Shown piece after piece: positions 7,170 through 19,300 of a DNA stretch of 64,000 nt. Position 1 is the stretch's first letter. Each line of letters opens with the position of its first letter. The notes under the pieces were generated by a model, which was not told the DNA's origin, ran no database searches, and worked only from the letters and a program-made list of their open reading frames with translations. Location: positions 15,947 to 79,946 of the forward strand of contig DAOLUH010000023.1 of assembly GCA_035420085.1 (NCBI GenBank). Direction: 5' to 3'. The translations under genes and the position numbers were made by a program. Origin of the DNA: DSWT01 sp035420085 (GTDB lineage Bacteria; Chloroflexota; Anaerolineae; B4-G1; SLSP01).

Positions 7170-8579
7170 ATGCCATCTGATGGAACCACACTAAGCTGGC
7201 TGTGGGGCTATTTCGTCCCAGCCGGCCTTTTGCTGCTCACCTGGGGAGGGCTGCCGCCTCAAAAAGCCCGGCGCGTCACGCCGTTGGCCGCTTTAGCGGT
7301 GGCGTTGGCGGTGGTGGGCTACTGGGCCGTTGGCTTCGCTTTCCACCTGGGCGGCGCTCAGGCCGTCAACCCCGACGATCCGGCCCTGGCGGGACTGAAT
7401 CTGTTATTCCCCTTGATTCCACGCTCTCCTGAATGGGGTTTTGTCGGATTGGCCGGGTTTTTCCTGACTGGAGCGGAGATCACACCGACGGTCTTCGCGC
7501 TTTTCCTGGCCTACGCCCCCTTGATGGCCTCGGCGACGTTGCTGGTCGTGCTGGCGCTCGCCGATACGCGCCGCTGGTTGATGGTTGTCGCGGGGGCTTT
7601 CGCCGGTACAGTGGTTTTCCCGGTGGCGGCGTGCTGGATGTGGGGCAGTGGCTGGCTGGCGCACTTGGGCGACACAGTTGCGTTGGGCCACGGCTTTGTG
7701 GACTTCGGCGGCAGCGCGCTGGTGTTGTGGCTGCCCGGCATGATGGTTTTGGGCATTTTGCTGCTCCAGCCGCGTCAAACCGTCGCCGACCCGCCGGCCC
7801 CACCGCCGGCCCATTTCCCATTGTTAGCCAACCTGGGCGTCCTGCTGATGGGGATCGGCTGGACAGGATGGGCGCTCTCCGGGCCATTTCATACTTCCGG
7901 CGCAACCTGGGACTGGAACCGCGCAGCGATCAACGTGCTACTCGGTATGGCCGGGGCGACGCTCGCCGCGCAGCTTTATGCCTGGCTCGTCACCGGTGAA
8001 ACGGAGTCCTTGTTGGCGGCGCGGGGGTCGGCGGCCGGGTGGGGGGCGGTGTTGGCTGCCGCGCCGTTTCTATCGCCGTGGGCGGCGTTAGCGGTAGGAT
8101 TTTTAGGCGGGTTGCTCTTCGCGTTCTTGCTGTATGCTGTGGATGTGGTCCTGCGCTTGCGGGACGCTTCGGCGACCGTGGCGTTGGGGCTGGTGGGCGG
8201 ATTATGGTGCCTGCTCAGTGTGGGGATTTTTGCCGATGGTCGCTGGGGACAAGGCTGGAATGGGGTGAGTGTGCCGACTGGCGCTGGCGGCGTCGTTGGC
8301 TTGTTCTTTGGGGGCGGCGTCAAACAGTTGACGGCGCAAATCGTCGGTCTTGCGGCGGTGGGACTGTGGGGATTGTTGTGGGGCGCGCTTCTCGGCTTTA
8401 TCGCGCACCCGCGCCTGTCCCAGCGCCACCCGGCGACGGTTGAGGCGGTGTTCTCGCCCGCTGTGACGCCTGCCGAAGCGGCGGATGCTGCTTTAGCGCC
8501 AGAGCCAGTTTTGGACGAGTCGCTGGCCGAAATCCTGCCCCCCACCGTCTTGGATGGTGAAGAAAATGTATCATCCTGA
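7170..8579 (+). CDS. Amt/Rh ammonium-transporter-like membrane protein lacking pore histidines
   Basis: A 469-residue protein with about eleven hydrophobic helices that follows the Amt pattern: WGYFVPAGLLLLTWG at the start, MWGSGWLAHLGDTV in the middle and GGLWCLLSVGIFADG later, matching the Amt segments around the two pore histidines. Yet the twin His are absent: the helix after the first motif reads FVDFGGSALVLW, where Amt proteins have a His, and the second reads VALGLVGG instead of GVHGVGG. The C-terminal tail is Glu/Ala-rich. The start ATG 7170 is chosen because GGAG lies seven bases upstream; a TTG at 7128 has none. It could be a channel with altered selectivity, or a sensor. Family membership is by pattern recognition only. 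Confidence 0.7.
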   Translation: MPSDGTTLSWLWGYFVPAGLLLLTWGGLPPQKARRVTPLAALAVALAVVGYWAVGFAFHLGGAQAVNPDDPALAGLNLLFPLIPRSPEWGFVGLAGFFLTGAEITPTVFALFLAYAPLMASATLLVVLALADTRRWLMVVAGAFAGTVVFPVAACWMWGSGWLAHLGDTVALGHGFVDFGGSALVLWLPGMMVLGILLLQPRQTVADPPAPPPAHFPLLANLGVLLMGIGWTGWALSGPFHTSGATWDWNRAAINVLLGMAGATLAAQLYAWLVTGETESLLAARGSAAGWGAVLAAAPFLSPWAALAVGFLGGLLFAFLLYAVDVVLRLRDASATVALGLVGGLWCLLSVGIFADGRWGQGWNGVSVPTGAGGVVGLFFGGGVKQLTAQIVGLAAVGLWGLLWGALLGFIAHPRLSQRHPATVEAVFSPAVTPAEAADAALAPEPVLDESLAEILPPTVLDGEENVSS

Positions 8580-8585
8580 AAGTCT

Positions 8586-8611
8586 TTCACGTTTTACGTT
8601 TCACGTTTTAG
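8586..8611. repeat. Intergenic heptamer repeat (CGTRAAR type)
   Basis: On the minus strand the 42-base gap between the Amt-like gene and rsmD reads as CGTGAAA-CGTAAAA-CGTGAAA. The same heptamers recur at 39701-39749 and 45964-46014. It overlaps the region just before the rsmD ribosome site. Confidence 0.6.
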
Positions 8612-8621
8612 GACCTCGTCA

Positions 8622-9188
8622 ATGCGCGTGATTGCCGGGAAAGCGAAAGGTCGGAAACTGCAAGCCGTGCCGGGGCCGGGAACTCGTCCGATGACGGATC
8701 GGGCCAAGTCGGCGCTCTTCAGCATCCTGGGCGAGGATGTCGTCGGGGCGCGCTTCCTCGACCTTTTTGCAGGGACAGGCCAGGTAGGCATCGAGGCGCT
8801 CAGTCGCGGGGCTAACCATGCCGTCTTCGTCGAAATGAACCACGCGGCGCTGCGTACCATCCACAACAACCTGGCGTTGACCGGCCTGGCATCGTTGGCC
8901 GAGGTCGCGCGGGCCGACGTGTTTCACTATCTCGCTGCGCCTCCACAGCCCTTTGATTACATCTACGTTGCGCCGCCTCAGTATCGGGGTTTATGGATAC
9001 AAACCTTACGCGCGTTGGATGCCGTTCCGGATTGGCTGAAAGAAGATGGCTGGGCGATTGCGCAGATCAACCCTCTGGAATATGAACCGGTGCCTCTTGA
9101 CCACCTTGTGCTCTTCGATCAGCGGAAATACGGCGGCGTTATGCTTTGTTTCTATATGATGAAGATTGTGGATGCTCCTCATCCGTAA
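8622..9188 (+). CDS. rsmD: RsmD-family 16S rRNA guanine-N2 methyltransferase
   Basis: Predicted to methylate G966 of 16S rRNA with S-adenosylmethionine. The 188 residues match the family length: opening MRVIAGKAKGRKLQ, then RPMTDRAKSALFSIL, the SAM-binding loop FLDLFAGTGQVGIEALSRGA and the acidic end of strand 2, VFVEMN. The catalytic motif after FDYIY reads VAPPQY where the family normally has DPPY or DPPF, so the first Asp is replaced by Ala. This may be a lineage variant or a loss of activity. An AGGA about nine bases upstream of ATG 8622 is a weak ribosome site. Confidence 0.85.
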   Translation: MRVIAGKAKGRKLQAVPGPGTRPMTDRAKSALFSILGEDVVGARFLDLFAGTGQVGIEALSRGANHAVFVEMNHAALRTIHNNLALTGLASLAEVARADVFHYLAAPPQPFDYIYVAPPQYRGLWIQTLRALDAVPDWLKEDGWAIAQINPLEYEPVPLDHLVLFDQRKYGGVMLCFYMMKIVDAPHP

Positions 9189-9229
9189 CCTTTGCAAGGA
9201 TGGTTGATTGTTATCTCTGCGCATCTTTG

Positions 9230-9257
9230 TTGCCATAACCTCGTTTGTGAATATAAT
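9230..9257 (+). promoter_or_regulatory. Strong sigma70-type promoter for the regulator gene
   Basis: TTGCCA (9230-9235), 16 bases, then a perfect TATAAT (9252-9257). Confidence 0.7.
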
Positions 9258-9277
9258 GTTGTAGAGATTTCCTGGTT

Positions 9278-10021
9278 GTGAACGCTCAAGTTCTCTTCAA
9301 CGTCAACGGTGCGGGGGATGGGTTGAAAAGAAATACCATTTTGTTCCTGGTGCGCTATAGTTCCCTGGATCAGAAATTGCTGGCGAGCCTTAATGCGCAC
9401 TATGAAGTCCTCATCGCACAAACGCGACGTGAGGCTGTGGCGTTGCTTGCCAGCCATACGATTGACCTGGTGTTAGCCGATGTGCCCTCTGTGCGTTTTG
9501 ATCTGGCGCGTTTTTGCCAGGACGCCCGCAAGCGGAACGCCGACATACGCTTCTTTCTGCTGCTGGATAAGGGTACCCGTTTGGATCAAATGCCCCGCGC
9601 GCACGGATATTTGCGTTACAACTTTTCCCCTTCACAACTTCTTCCCCGTTTGGCGCGCGTTCTGCCCACCCATCAAGGCGAGATTATCGAATGGTGTGGG
9701 CTGCGCCTGGATGTCGAAGGTCATTTTTTGATCTGGGAAACCCGGCAAGTCGCCTTGAGGCCGAAGCAGACAGCGCTGCTTCGTGCGTTTCTGCGCGCCC
9801 CCGATAAGGCGCTTTCCCGCGCGCAACTGATGCAGGACGTGTGGGGGACAGATTTCCTGGGCGACACCCGCACCCTCGATGTGCATATCCATTGGCTGCG
9901 CAAATCCCTCGAACGTCTGCAAGCGCCGTTTGCAGTGACGACTGAGCGCGGCAAAGGATACCGCCTGATATCGCTTCAGCCGACGCCTTCAGCAGAAGAG
10001 CGCCATCCCCTTGCTGGTTAG
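9278..10021 (+). CDS. OmpR-type winged-helix regulator with degenerate receiver domain
   Basis: Predicted DNA-binding response regulator. The C-terminal half (about residues 130-238) is a clear OmpR/PhoB winged helix: the RPKQTALLRAFLRAPDKALSR and LDVHIHWLRKSLE segments, ending in TERGKGYRLI. The N-terminal 120 residues fold like a receiver, with LVLADVPS at the phospho-acceptor strand and LLLDKG at strand 5, but the acidic pair after strand 1 is missing (FLVRYSSLD), so ordinary phosphorylation is doubtful. No histidine kinase is adjacent. The start is uncertain: GTG 9278, or TTG 9323 which has GGGGGA upstream and a longer leader. It is directly upstream of the giant exoprotein gene, with a separate promoter for the latter. 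Confidence 0.85.
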   Translation: MNAQVLFNVNGAGDGLKRNTILFLVRYSSLDQKLLASLNAHYEVLIAQTRREAVALLASHTIDLVLADVPSVRFDLARFCQDARKRNADIRFFLLLDKGTRLDQMPRAHGYLRYNFSPSQLLPRLARVLPTHQGEIIEWCGLRLDVEGHFLIWETRQVALRPKQTALLRAFLRAPDKALSRAQLMQDVWGTDFLGDTRTLDVHIHWLRKSLERLQAPFAVTTERGKGYRLISLQPTPSAEERHPLAG

Positions 10022-10056
10022 TACCAAAGTACTAGCCTTCATACCTCTCATACCGC

Positions 10057-10084
10057 TTGCAGTCTGCAAATAGCGGACTATAAT
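10057..10084 (+). promoter_or_regulatory. Strong sigma70-type promoter of the exoprotein island
   Basis: TTGCAG (10057-10062), 16 bases, then a perfect TATAAT (10079-10084), about 300 bases before the giant subtilase start. Confidence 0.7.
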
Positions 10085-10090
10085 TTTTCT

Positions 10091-10385
10091 ATCCAAGATG
10101 GTTAATGTTGGTTCCGACTGTGCCCCCCTGGCGCAGTCCAGCTTCTTGGCGGGTGCGGGACTGTTGGATATTTTGGCGAAGCGGCTCGGTTTTTAGCATT
10201 ACCTGTTAGCAAATTTAAGTTCCTTTGGTCTAGCCAGGAGCCTGTTCTATTGGCTCGTCTTGTGGAAAGGAGGTGGTGCCTGTAGCGATGATTGGAAATA
10301 ACCACTTGCGATAGATAAACAAATAAGATAGCTAAAATTTTCTTTCCCTGATGTAAAATTTGCTGTCAATGTGAGGAGGAACGTA
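10091..10385 (+). other. Long untranslated leader of the giant subtilase gene
   Basis: About 295 bases with no gene of normal length. It holds a small stem CAGTCC...GGACTG near 10136-10168 and, at 10264-10269, an unexpected AGGAGG followed by GTG codons of a 13-codon reading frame (VVPVAMIGNNHLR, stop near 10309), which could be a leader peptide. The 3' third is AT-rich. A regulatory RNA is possible but I recognise no known riboswitch. Confidence 0.35.
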
Positions 10386-13300
10386 ATGCAAACCAAATGG
10401 TTTAACCTCTTGGTGTTGTTGTCCTTGATCTTGGGCCTTGTGCCGCTAACGGCGGTGCAGGCGGCGCCCGAAACGGCGCCGATTGCACAACCCGCGGCCC
10501 AAGAACCGCCCAATATCGAGGTCGAAGCGGCTTTGCAAAGCCAACTGGCCGCGGATGAGACCACGGGGTATCTGATCTATTTCCGCGAAAAACCGGATCT
10601 TTCTCCGGCATACGAAATGGATTGGATCGAACGTGGTCGTTTTGTTGCCAACGCCTTGAATCAGGCCGCCTTGAGTTCCCAGGCCAACGTCCGGGCTTAT
10701 CTGGACGCCCAGGGAGTGAAATATAAGGCGTTCTGGATCGAAAACGTGATTTCAGTCGAATCCTCGAATCGTGCCACATTCGATGGATTGATGAATTTCC
10801 CTGAAATTGAAGTGATTCGTGAGCGCCGTCAACTTGGCGTGATCGAACCGGAACAGGTGATGGCGCCCTCTGCGCCCCAGGCCGTCGAACCCAACATTGC
10901 GCATGTTGGCGCGGATCAGGTGTGGGCACAGGGCTACAACGGCGCGGGCGTCGTGGTTGCCAGCATAGATACTGGCGTGCGTTATACCCACGACGCGTTG
11001 GTGAACCACTATCGCGGTAATTTGGGTGGTGGTACATTCGACCACAACTACAACTGGTGGGACCCCTACGGCGACCATCCGACCACGCCAGGCGACGATA
11101 ACGGCCACGGCTCGCACACGATGGGCACGATGGTAGGCGACGACGGCGGCGCAAACCAGATTGGTATGGCGCCGGGCGCCAAGTGGATGGCCTGCCGCGG
11201 TTGTAATACCAGCAGTTGTGGCGGCGATGAGCTGCTAGAGTGCGCCCAGTTCTTCGCAGCCCCGTGGGATTTGAACAAGGCGAATGCCAACCCCGATAAG
11301 CGCCCCAATGTGATCAACAACTCCTGGGGTGACTGTGGTCAAACTTACGACCCCTGGTATCAGGATGTGGTGGACGCCTGGCACGCGATGGGCATTTACC
11401 CGGTCTTCTCCAATGGCAATGCCAGCAACTGTGGCTACCCCTCGCCTCCGGGACTGAACACAGTTGGCAACCCGGCCCGCTACGGCAATGTCACCGGCGT
11501 CGGCTCGACCGGGCGTGACAACGGACAATACGCGCCGCACTCCAACTGGGGGCCGACGGACAATCCCGATACGGTCAACCCGCATCCGGGCTGGGCAGAC
11601 TTGAAACCGCAGGTGTTGGCGCCGGGCGTCAACATTCGCTCTTCGGTCAATACCGGCGACTCGGCTTATCAAGGCGGCTGGAGCGGCACCTCGATGTCTG
11701 CGCCGCACGTCACCGGCCTGATTGCCTTGATGTGGAGCGCAGCCCCGTGTCTGGTGGGTGATTACGCCACGACCGAAAACATCATCGAGAACACCGCGAC
11801 CCCCATCCCCTACGATGATGGCACCGGCAGCGGCGCGCACGTACCGAACTATGCAGCCGGCTGGGGCGAAATCAACGCTCTGGCGGCAGTGCTGGCGGCT
11901 GCTGGGGAATGTGGCGACAGCGCGATTGCCGGGCAGGTGACGGCGGCTGGCGTACCGGTGGCCGGCGCGTTGGTGAAGGCGACCAACCCGACGGCTGAAC
12001 GCAAGACCACCACCAATGCTCAGGGCAATTATGCCATGACGGTGTTTTCCGGCACCTACACGCTGCAAGCGTCGCGCTATGGTTACAAGACGGCGGTCAT
12101 CCCCAACGTGGTGGCTACCACGGGGACGACGAAGACGCAGAACATCGCCTTGACCGCGGCGCAGAAGTATGAGGTGTCCGGGAAGGTGACGGATGCGACG
12201 ACCGGCTGGCCGCTCTACGCGCACATCAGCATCACCGGCGATCCGGTCAACCCCCTTGCGCCGGATAATTCGGTGTGGACCGATCCCGCAACTGGCGAGT
12301 ACAGCGTGATGCTGGCTGAGGACATCACCTACACATTCAAAGTCGAAGCGTGGGTCGCTGGTTACGATGCAGCGACTGGCCCGGTCGGCCCGCTGACCCA
12401 GGACACCACGGCGAACTTTGCCTTGCAAGCCAACATGGCCACCTGTACAGCGCCTGGCTACTACTTCAGCGGCGGTCTGATGGCGAACTTTGAGGATAAA
12501 ACCTTCCCGCCGGCCGGCTGGACAGTAGTCAACAATGGCGGCTCTTGCACCTGGCAGAGCGGCGCTATTGCCAACTACGGCAACAATACCGGCGGCGACG
12601 GCAACTACGCCGACGCCAATAGCGATGCCTGCGGCTCCGGCACTTCGATGAACACCGACTTGATTTCCCCGCCGTTTGACACTTCTGGCCTGGCGCAGGT
12701 GAACCTGTCGTTTGCCTACGACTACAACAACTACACGAGCGGCGAAGTGGCGGCGGTGGATGTCAGCCGTGATAACGGCGCAACCTGGACGAATGTGGTG
12801 CGTTGGACGACCGATCAGCGTGGCCCCGCGACCTTCTCACAGAATGTCACGACGATGCTCGCCGGGTCCACGCAGGCGCGCGTTCGCTTCCACTACTACG
12901 CCCCCAGTTGGGATTGGTGGTGGCAAGTGGATAACGTCGTGCTGGGCAATCCGGTGTGTAACGCGCCCACCGACGGCGGCCTGGTGGTCGGCAACGTCTA
13001 CGACGCGAACTATCCCACCGTGGCATTGAACGGCGCAACCGTGGTGAACGACGCGGGCTATGAGACGACAGCCGCGCCTACACCGCTGGATAACGCGGTG
13101 GACGACGCATTCTACACACTGTTTGCGCCGGCCGGCGCCACATCCTTCACCGCTTCGGTGAAGGGCGGTTATGCTCCTGCCAGCGCGACGATCACCGTGC
13201 CGGATGGCGACGCCGTGGAACACGACTTCTTCCTGCCGGCCGGTCTGTTGAGCGCGACGCCGACGGGCCTGGGTGTGACCGTCGAGTTGGGCTACACGGC

Positions 13301-16300
13301 GGCGCGGACGCTGACCCTGGTGAACACCGGCGGCGCGAGCGCGGCGTTTGAACTGAAGGAAAAATCAGGGCGCTTTGCTCCCATCCATATCGCGGCTTAC
13401 ACCGGCAGTGTGCCGCCAGCGGACGCCCCGGTTTCCACCGGCCTGGCCCCGCAAGGGACGGCGCCGACGGCTGCGCCAGAATCGCCGGCCGCTCCGCTGG
13501 TCAATGCGGCCCCGGCCTATGCGATTGACCTCTTCACCGGCAACCTGGTTGCTTTCATGAGCGACACGCCGGGAACCTGGACGGTCATCGGCAATACCGG
13601 GATCGGTGGGCCATTCGCCGGCGACTTCCTGAATGGCGACTTCAGCCTGATGTACGTCCTCGACTACGACACGAATCGTTTCTACCTCGTGGATACTACG
13701 ACAGCCGTTGCCACTGTGGTTGGGACAAGCGCGCCGTTGTCGGGACATGTCTGGACCGGGATGACCGGCTCCGTAGATGGTACGCTGTATGCCGCTTCGA
13801 CGAACGGCAGCCAATCCTACCTCTACACGATTGACCCGGAAACCGGCGCAGTTACCGTGGTCGGTGAAATCACCAACGCTCCGGTAATCATTGACATCGC
13901 CATCAACGCCGATGGCGATATGTACGGCGTGGAAATCATGAACGACGTACTGATGTCCATTGATCCCGAAACCGGCGCCGGTGCAGTCATCGGCTCGCTG
14001 GGATTCAACGCCAGCTACGCGCAGGGCATGGATTTTGAAGAAGAATCCGGCGTGCTCTACCTGGCGGCCTTCAACGTGGGTACCTTCCAGGGCGAACTCC
14101 GCATCGCCGATACCGAAACGGGCAACACCGCTCTGGTGGGCGGCTTCCCTGGCGGCGTGGAAGTGGACTGCCTGTCCTTTGCGACGGGCGGCTCGGCCGA
14201 TGTGCCGTGGCTGACGGAAACGCCTGTCGCGGGCAGTGTGTCCGCAGGCGGCAGCACGGCGATTGCCGTGAACTTCGACGCCGCCTACGTGGATCAGCCC
14301 GGCGAGTATCACGCCGACCTGATCGTCAAGAACGACACGCCTTACGGCAAATTCAGCGTTCCAGTGACGATGACGGTCACGCCGCCGCAGTCCTGGGGCA
14401 AAATCAAGGGTACTGTGATCGGTTTGGGTGCTTGCGACGCAAATCCGGCGCCGCTGGCTGAAGCCACGGTGATGGTGGAGAGTATCACCACCGGCCAGAC
14501 CTGGCTACTCGAAACCGGCGATGACGGCGTCTACCAGCTCTGGCTTGACCAGGCGCACAGCCCGCTCGTCGTCACGGTGACCGCGCCCGACTACTACGGG
14601 CAGCAAACCGGCGTCATCGTGCGGCAGGGGCAAACCACCCTGGTGGACTTCAACTTGCGTCTGCTGAAGCCGTGCTTGAGCAACAACCCGCCCAGCTTCG
14701 ATGTGACGTTGCCTATGGGCGACAACACCAGCCGACTGCTCACCTTGAGCAACACCGGCGCGGGGATGGCGGAGTACGAGTTGCTGGAGATCGTCGGCGG
14801 CTTTATCCCGATGCGCACGACGACCAGCTACGTCGAGTATCTGCCCATGCCGGCAGCGCCCAATGGCCCCGTCAACACGATTCACAATGGGGCGCTCTCC
14901 AACGCCGAACCGCGCGCGCCCTACACCTATTACAGCGGCGCGCCGCAGGCCGTCAGCATTATCGCTTATGCGGACGACGACCAGCACAACCCGACGGCGG
15001 TGGAAACGGCGCTGCAAGCGTTGGGTCTGTCCTATACCTTCTATGGCAATGATAGCTCTGGCGCTAACCTGTCCGCCTTTGTCTCTGCGGTTCAGGGGGG
15101 AGGATGGGATCTGGTCATCTACGCCGCCGATAGCTGGGCACTGATTGACGCCAGCGACTATCAGGCGGTGGCGAATCACGTGGCGGCCGGCGGGATGGCG
15201 GTCGCGCAATCCTGGGCCATCGGCTACGATGCTGCGCATCAGAACCACGTGTTGTGGTCATTGTTGGGCGGTTCCTACGGTGGCTGGCTCACTTCTCCCG
15301 CCAGTCTCTACTGGTGGAATCCCGCGCACCCCATCTTCTCCGGCGTCCCCGAATTCACCAACCTGAACAACCTGGGATACCTGGCTTACGGCGCGCGGAT
15401 GAACCTGCTCGGCGACCCTGCTACTGGACTGGGCGGCTTCGCCACGACGCCGACCAATGGTCAGGCGGGCGTCATCCTGAGCAACGCGGATCGCACCATC
15501 TACAAGGGGTTGACCGACAACCTCAACAGCGCCGACGCGGATAGTGATGGCGCGTGGGACGCCGCTGAGTGGTGGACCAATGCCGTCAACTATATCCTCA
15601 ACCCCGGCATGTTCGGCGGCGGCATCCCCTGGCTGACCGAAACGCCGATCTCCGGCACCATTGCCGCAGATACCAACGCTGTAGTTGACCTCACCTTCGA
15701 CGCCGGTGTGCCGGAAACGATGCAGCCCGGTACGTACTACGGACAGTTGAAGGTCAGCAGCAACGCAGCAAACGAAGTCGCCAATGTTCCAGTGACTTTG
15801 ACCGTCACACCGCCGGCTACCTGGGGCAAGATTGCCGGTACCGTCACGGGCCTGGGCTACTGCGATAGCGAGACGCCTGTCCCGCTGGAAGGCGCGACGG
15901 TCTACATCGCGACGGCGACCGGCCTGCTGTGGGAACTGACGACCGACGCCAATGGTCAGTACGCCTTCTGGCTCGATGCCGCGCACGGCCCGGTCAACAT
16001 CACCGTTGAGGCTGACGGGCATGTGGGCCAGGTCTTCAACGCCGTCCCGGTGACGGCCGGCCAGACCACGACGCGCGATGCTGCGCTGCGCTGGGCGCAA
16101 CCGTGCCTGGCGGTGGATCCGGCCCTGTTCGATGTCACGGTGACGCTGGGTGACAGCACGACGCTGCCGCTTTCCCTCATCAACCAGGGTGCCGGAGCTG
16201 CGGATTTCAACCTGGTTGAGGTAGATGGCGGGATGTTGCCGTCGCGGTTGAACGCCACAGCCACGCGCCCAGCCGCCAGAAGTTTCCTGGTTACGCTACC

Positions 16301-19300
16301 CGAAGGCGCGCCGCAGTCGTTGATGGGGTATGTGGCCTCCGGCTCGCCCGCGCCTGAAACGCCGGCTGTGGCATCGGGCGCGCCGACTGGCGCGGTGCAG
16401 GGTGTCCAGTTCTACTACAATCGCGGAGCGTTCAATGCGGACTATCCTGGGCTGCCGGTTGAGGGCTATGAGAACGGTACAATGCCTGCTGGAAGCCTGG
16501 ACTCCATTGCTCACCCGCTGGACGAGTTCAGCGACAATGCCTACTTTGACCCCGGCGATATCCTTCCTGGGATTCAGTTCTGGGCGACGAACGATCATTA
16601 CGGCGATGAACTCGTCGTGCTCGGTGTGAACTTCATGGGCAACCCGAGCAAGACAGCGGCAGCGAACTACTTTGCCGACAGCTTCCACATCGTGTTTAAC
16701 CCACCCGTGTTGGCCACCGGTATGGACCTGCAAGAATTCCTGGGTGGCTACTCATGCCAGGTGGATGTCTATGACGCCGATGGCGTGCTGCTTGGGTCGG
16801 ATGTCACTGCCTGTAATGAGGCGGGTGTCTTCTGGGGGGTGGCGTCGGATTCGAGCTTCATCGGTGAGGTCGTGATCACTTCGCTGGCCGGCGGCGCTCA
16901 GGGGGCCGATAACATCGCCTTCGGTGGCTCTTTACCGGAAATCCCCTGGCTCTCCGAGAATCCTGAAGCCGGTACAGTGGATCCCGACAGTACGTCGGAC
17001 GTTGACTTGACCTTCGACGCCGGCGTGCCCGAGGTGGCGCAACCTGGCACCTACTTCGGTACGCTCGCCGTCAACAGCAATGATCCGGTCAACGACAAGA
17101 TCGTCGTCCCGGTCACGATGACCGTCGTTCCGCCGGCCTCGTGGGGCAAGCTGTTGGGAACTGTCACTGGAATGGGCTACTGCGACGCCGATCCGCACCC
17201 GCTGGCTGGCGCGGAAGTGTATGTCGAAAGTTGGATGACCCACACGACTACCGTGATGGGGACCCTGATGGCCGAAGACTTCGAGGGCAGCAACGGCGGC
17301 TATACTCATTCCGGCACTTACGACGAGTGGGGATGGGGCGCGCCAACGGCATGGCCCTACGGCTGCGCTTCCGGCTCGCTGTGCTGGGGTACAGACCTGG
17401 CCAGCAACTACGAAAACTACGCCGACCAGACGTTGTTCTCCCCGGTCATTGATCTGAGCGGCGTGGCGGCTGGCCCGCTGGCTGTGGCCTGGCAGCAAGC
17501 CTGGTCCACCGAATCTGGCTTTGACTACGCCTACGCCGAAGTGAGCATCAACGGCGGTGGCTGGACCCAGATGTGGACGGGAAATGGCACGAATAACAAC
17601 TGGACTGAGATGACATACGACATTTCAGGCGCGGCCGGCGGGACGGTGCAGTTCCGCTGGCGGTTGACCAGCGATAGCTCCGTAACCTATCCCGGCTACT
17701 ACGTGGATAACGTGCGCATCCTCGGCCCGGTGGAAACTGTCGAACCGGTCAACTGGCAGTTGACCACCGATGTCAGCGGTACGTACCAGGTCTGGATTGA
17801 CGAGATGTACAGCCCCGTCACCATCACCGTGGCTTACCCCGACTACCAGAAGGGTGAGGCGATTGCGGTGATCACGGGCGGCAACACCGTCACCCAGGAC
17901 TTCGACTTGCGGATGCTAAAGCCGTGTGTTCAGGTGAATCCGTCGGCGTTGTCCGCTGAACTGGAACTCGGTACGACCGCGTCCACGGTGATGACCCTCA
18001 CCAACATCGGCGCGGTGGATACCGACTGGACGCTCGCGGAAGAGAACCTCGGCGCGCCGACTGTTACGCCGCCAGGGGTGGTGCTCCTCTTCACAGAGGC
18101 ATTCGAGGGCGCGTTCCCGCCGGCCGGCTGGACCCGTCTGGATAACGCCGGTTCCTGCGACTGGGAAAGCTCGGCGACTACAGGGTATACCAATCAGACG
18201 GGCGGCACTGGTCTGTTTGCAGATGCCAACTCCGACTGGTGTGGAACCGGAATGAATGTCGAACTGTGGACGCCAGCCATTGATCTCTCTACTGCCACGG
18301 CTCCTGTCTTGAGCTTCCAGAGCGACTTCAATGACTATGGCGGCGCAGACGATGGATACGTGGATATCAGCACGGATGGCGGCGCCGCCTGGACCAATCT
18401 GCTGCACTACGATGGCGTGGATGTGCGCGGCCCACGTCTGGAGCAGATTGATCTCTCCGCGTATGCCGGACAGCCCAACGTCATCATCCGCTTCCATTAC
18501 GTGGCCCCTGCTTGGGACTGGTACTGGCAGGTGGATGATGTGCAGATCGCGGATGTGGATCCGGTCGTTTGGCTGGCCGAGAATCCTACGTCCGGCAACC
18601 TCGCCGCTGATACCGGCGTGCAAGCCGTGGATGTGGACTTCGACGCCACCGTGGTGAATCAACCCGGTGACTACGTCGCCAACCTGTGGGTCAACAGCGA
18701 CGATCCCTACGCCCCGGCCATCGTGCCGGTGACGATGACCGTCACGCCGCCCGCCAGTTGGGGGCAGCTCCTCGGCACCGTCTACAGTCTGGGCCGTTGT
18801 GAAGCCGAAATGAACCCGCTGGCCGGCGCGGAAGTCGTCATCTGGGATGATATGGCGACCGCCGTGGTCACATTGACCACCGGCGCCAGCGGCGCTTATA
18901 GCTACTGGCTGCCCAACGGCGAGTACACCGTCACCGTGACGGCGGCGGATCACGTCGCGGCTGCTCCGGCGGTCGTTGATGTACCCGCTTCCGGCGCGGT
19001 CGTGCAGGACTTCAGCCTGGTGTGGATCGGGCCATGTCTCACCGTCGAGACAGTGGAATATCATCTGACCCTGCCGATGGGCATCAGCGATACCCTGCCC
19101 ATGACCCTGACGAACGATGGGCTGGGCGATGCCAACTTCGCGCTTTCCGATATCCACGTCGGCTTCGTACCTTCCGGTCTACAGATGGTGCAACGCTTTG
19201 CGCCAGCCTATCCGGCGGTTAGCAACGGCGAAGCGGCAGAGCTGGTGGGGGCAGAAGCGCCGAAGGGTGAAATCCTCACGCCTTCGCCGCTCGCTCAGAC

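Noticed and set aside
10022..10385. tRNA or known riboswitch in the leader of the giant gene
   Set aside because: No cloverleaf, CCA end or recognised aptamer core found by eye; only a short stem and a tiny frame.
11235..12428. 397-codon open frame on the minus strand
   Set aside because: Lies wholly inside the giant subtilase gene; Arg/His/Gly-rich translation with no family motif; antisense shadow of GC-rich coding DNA.
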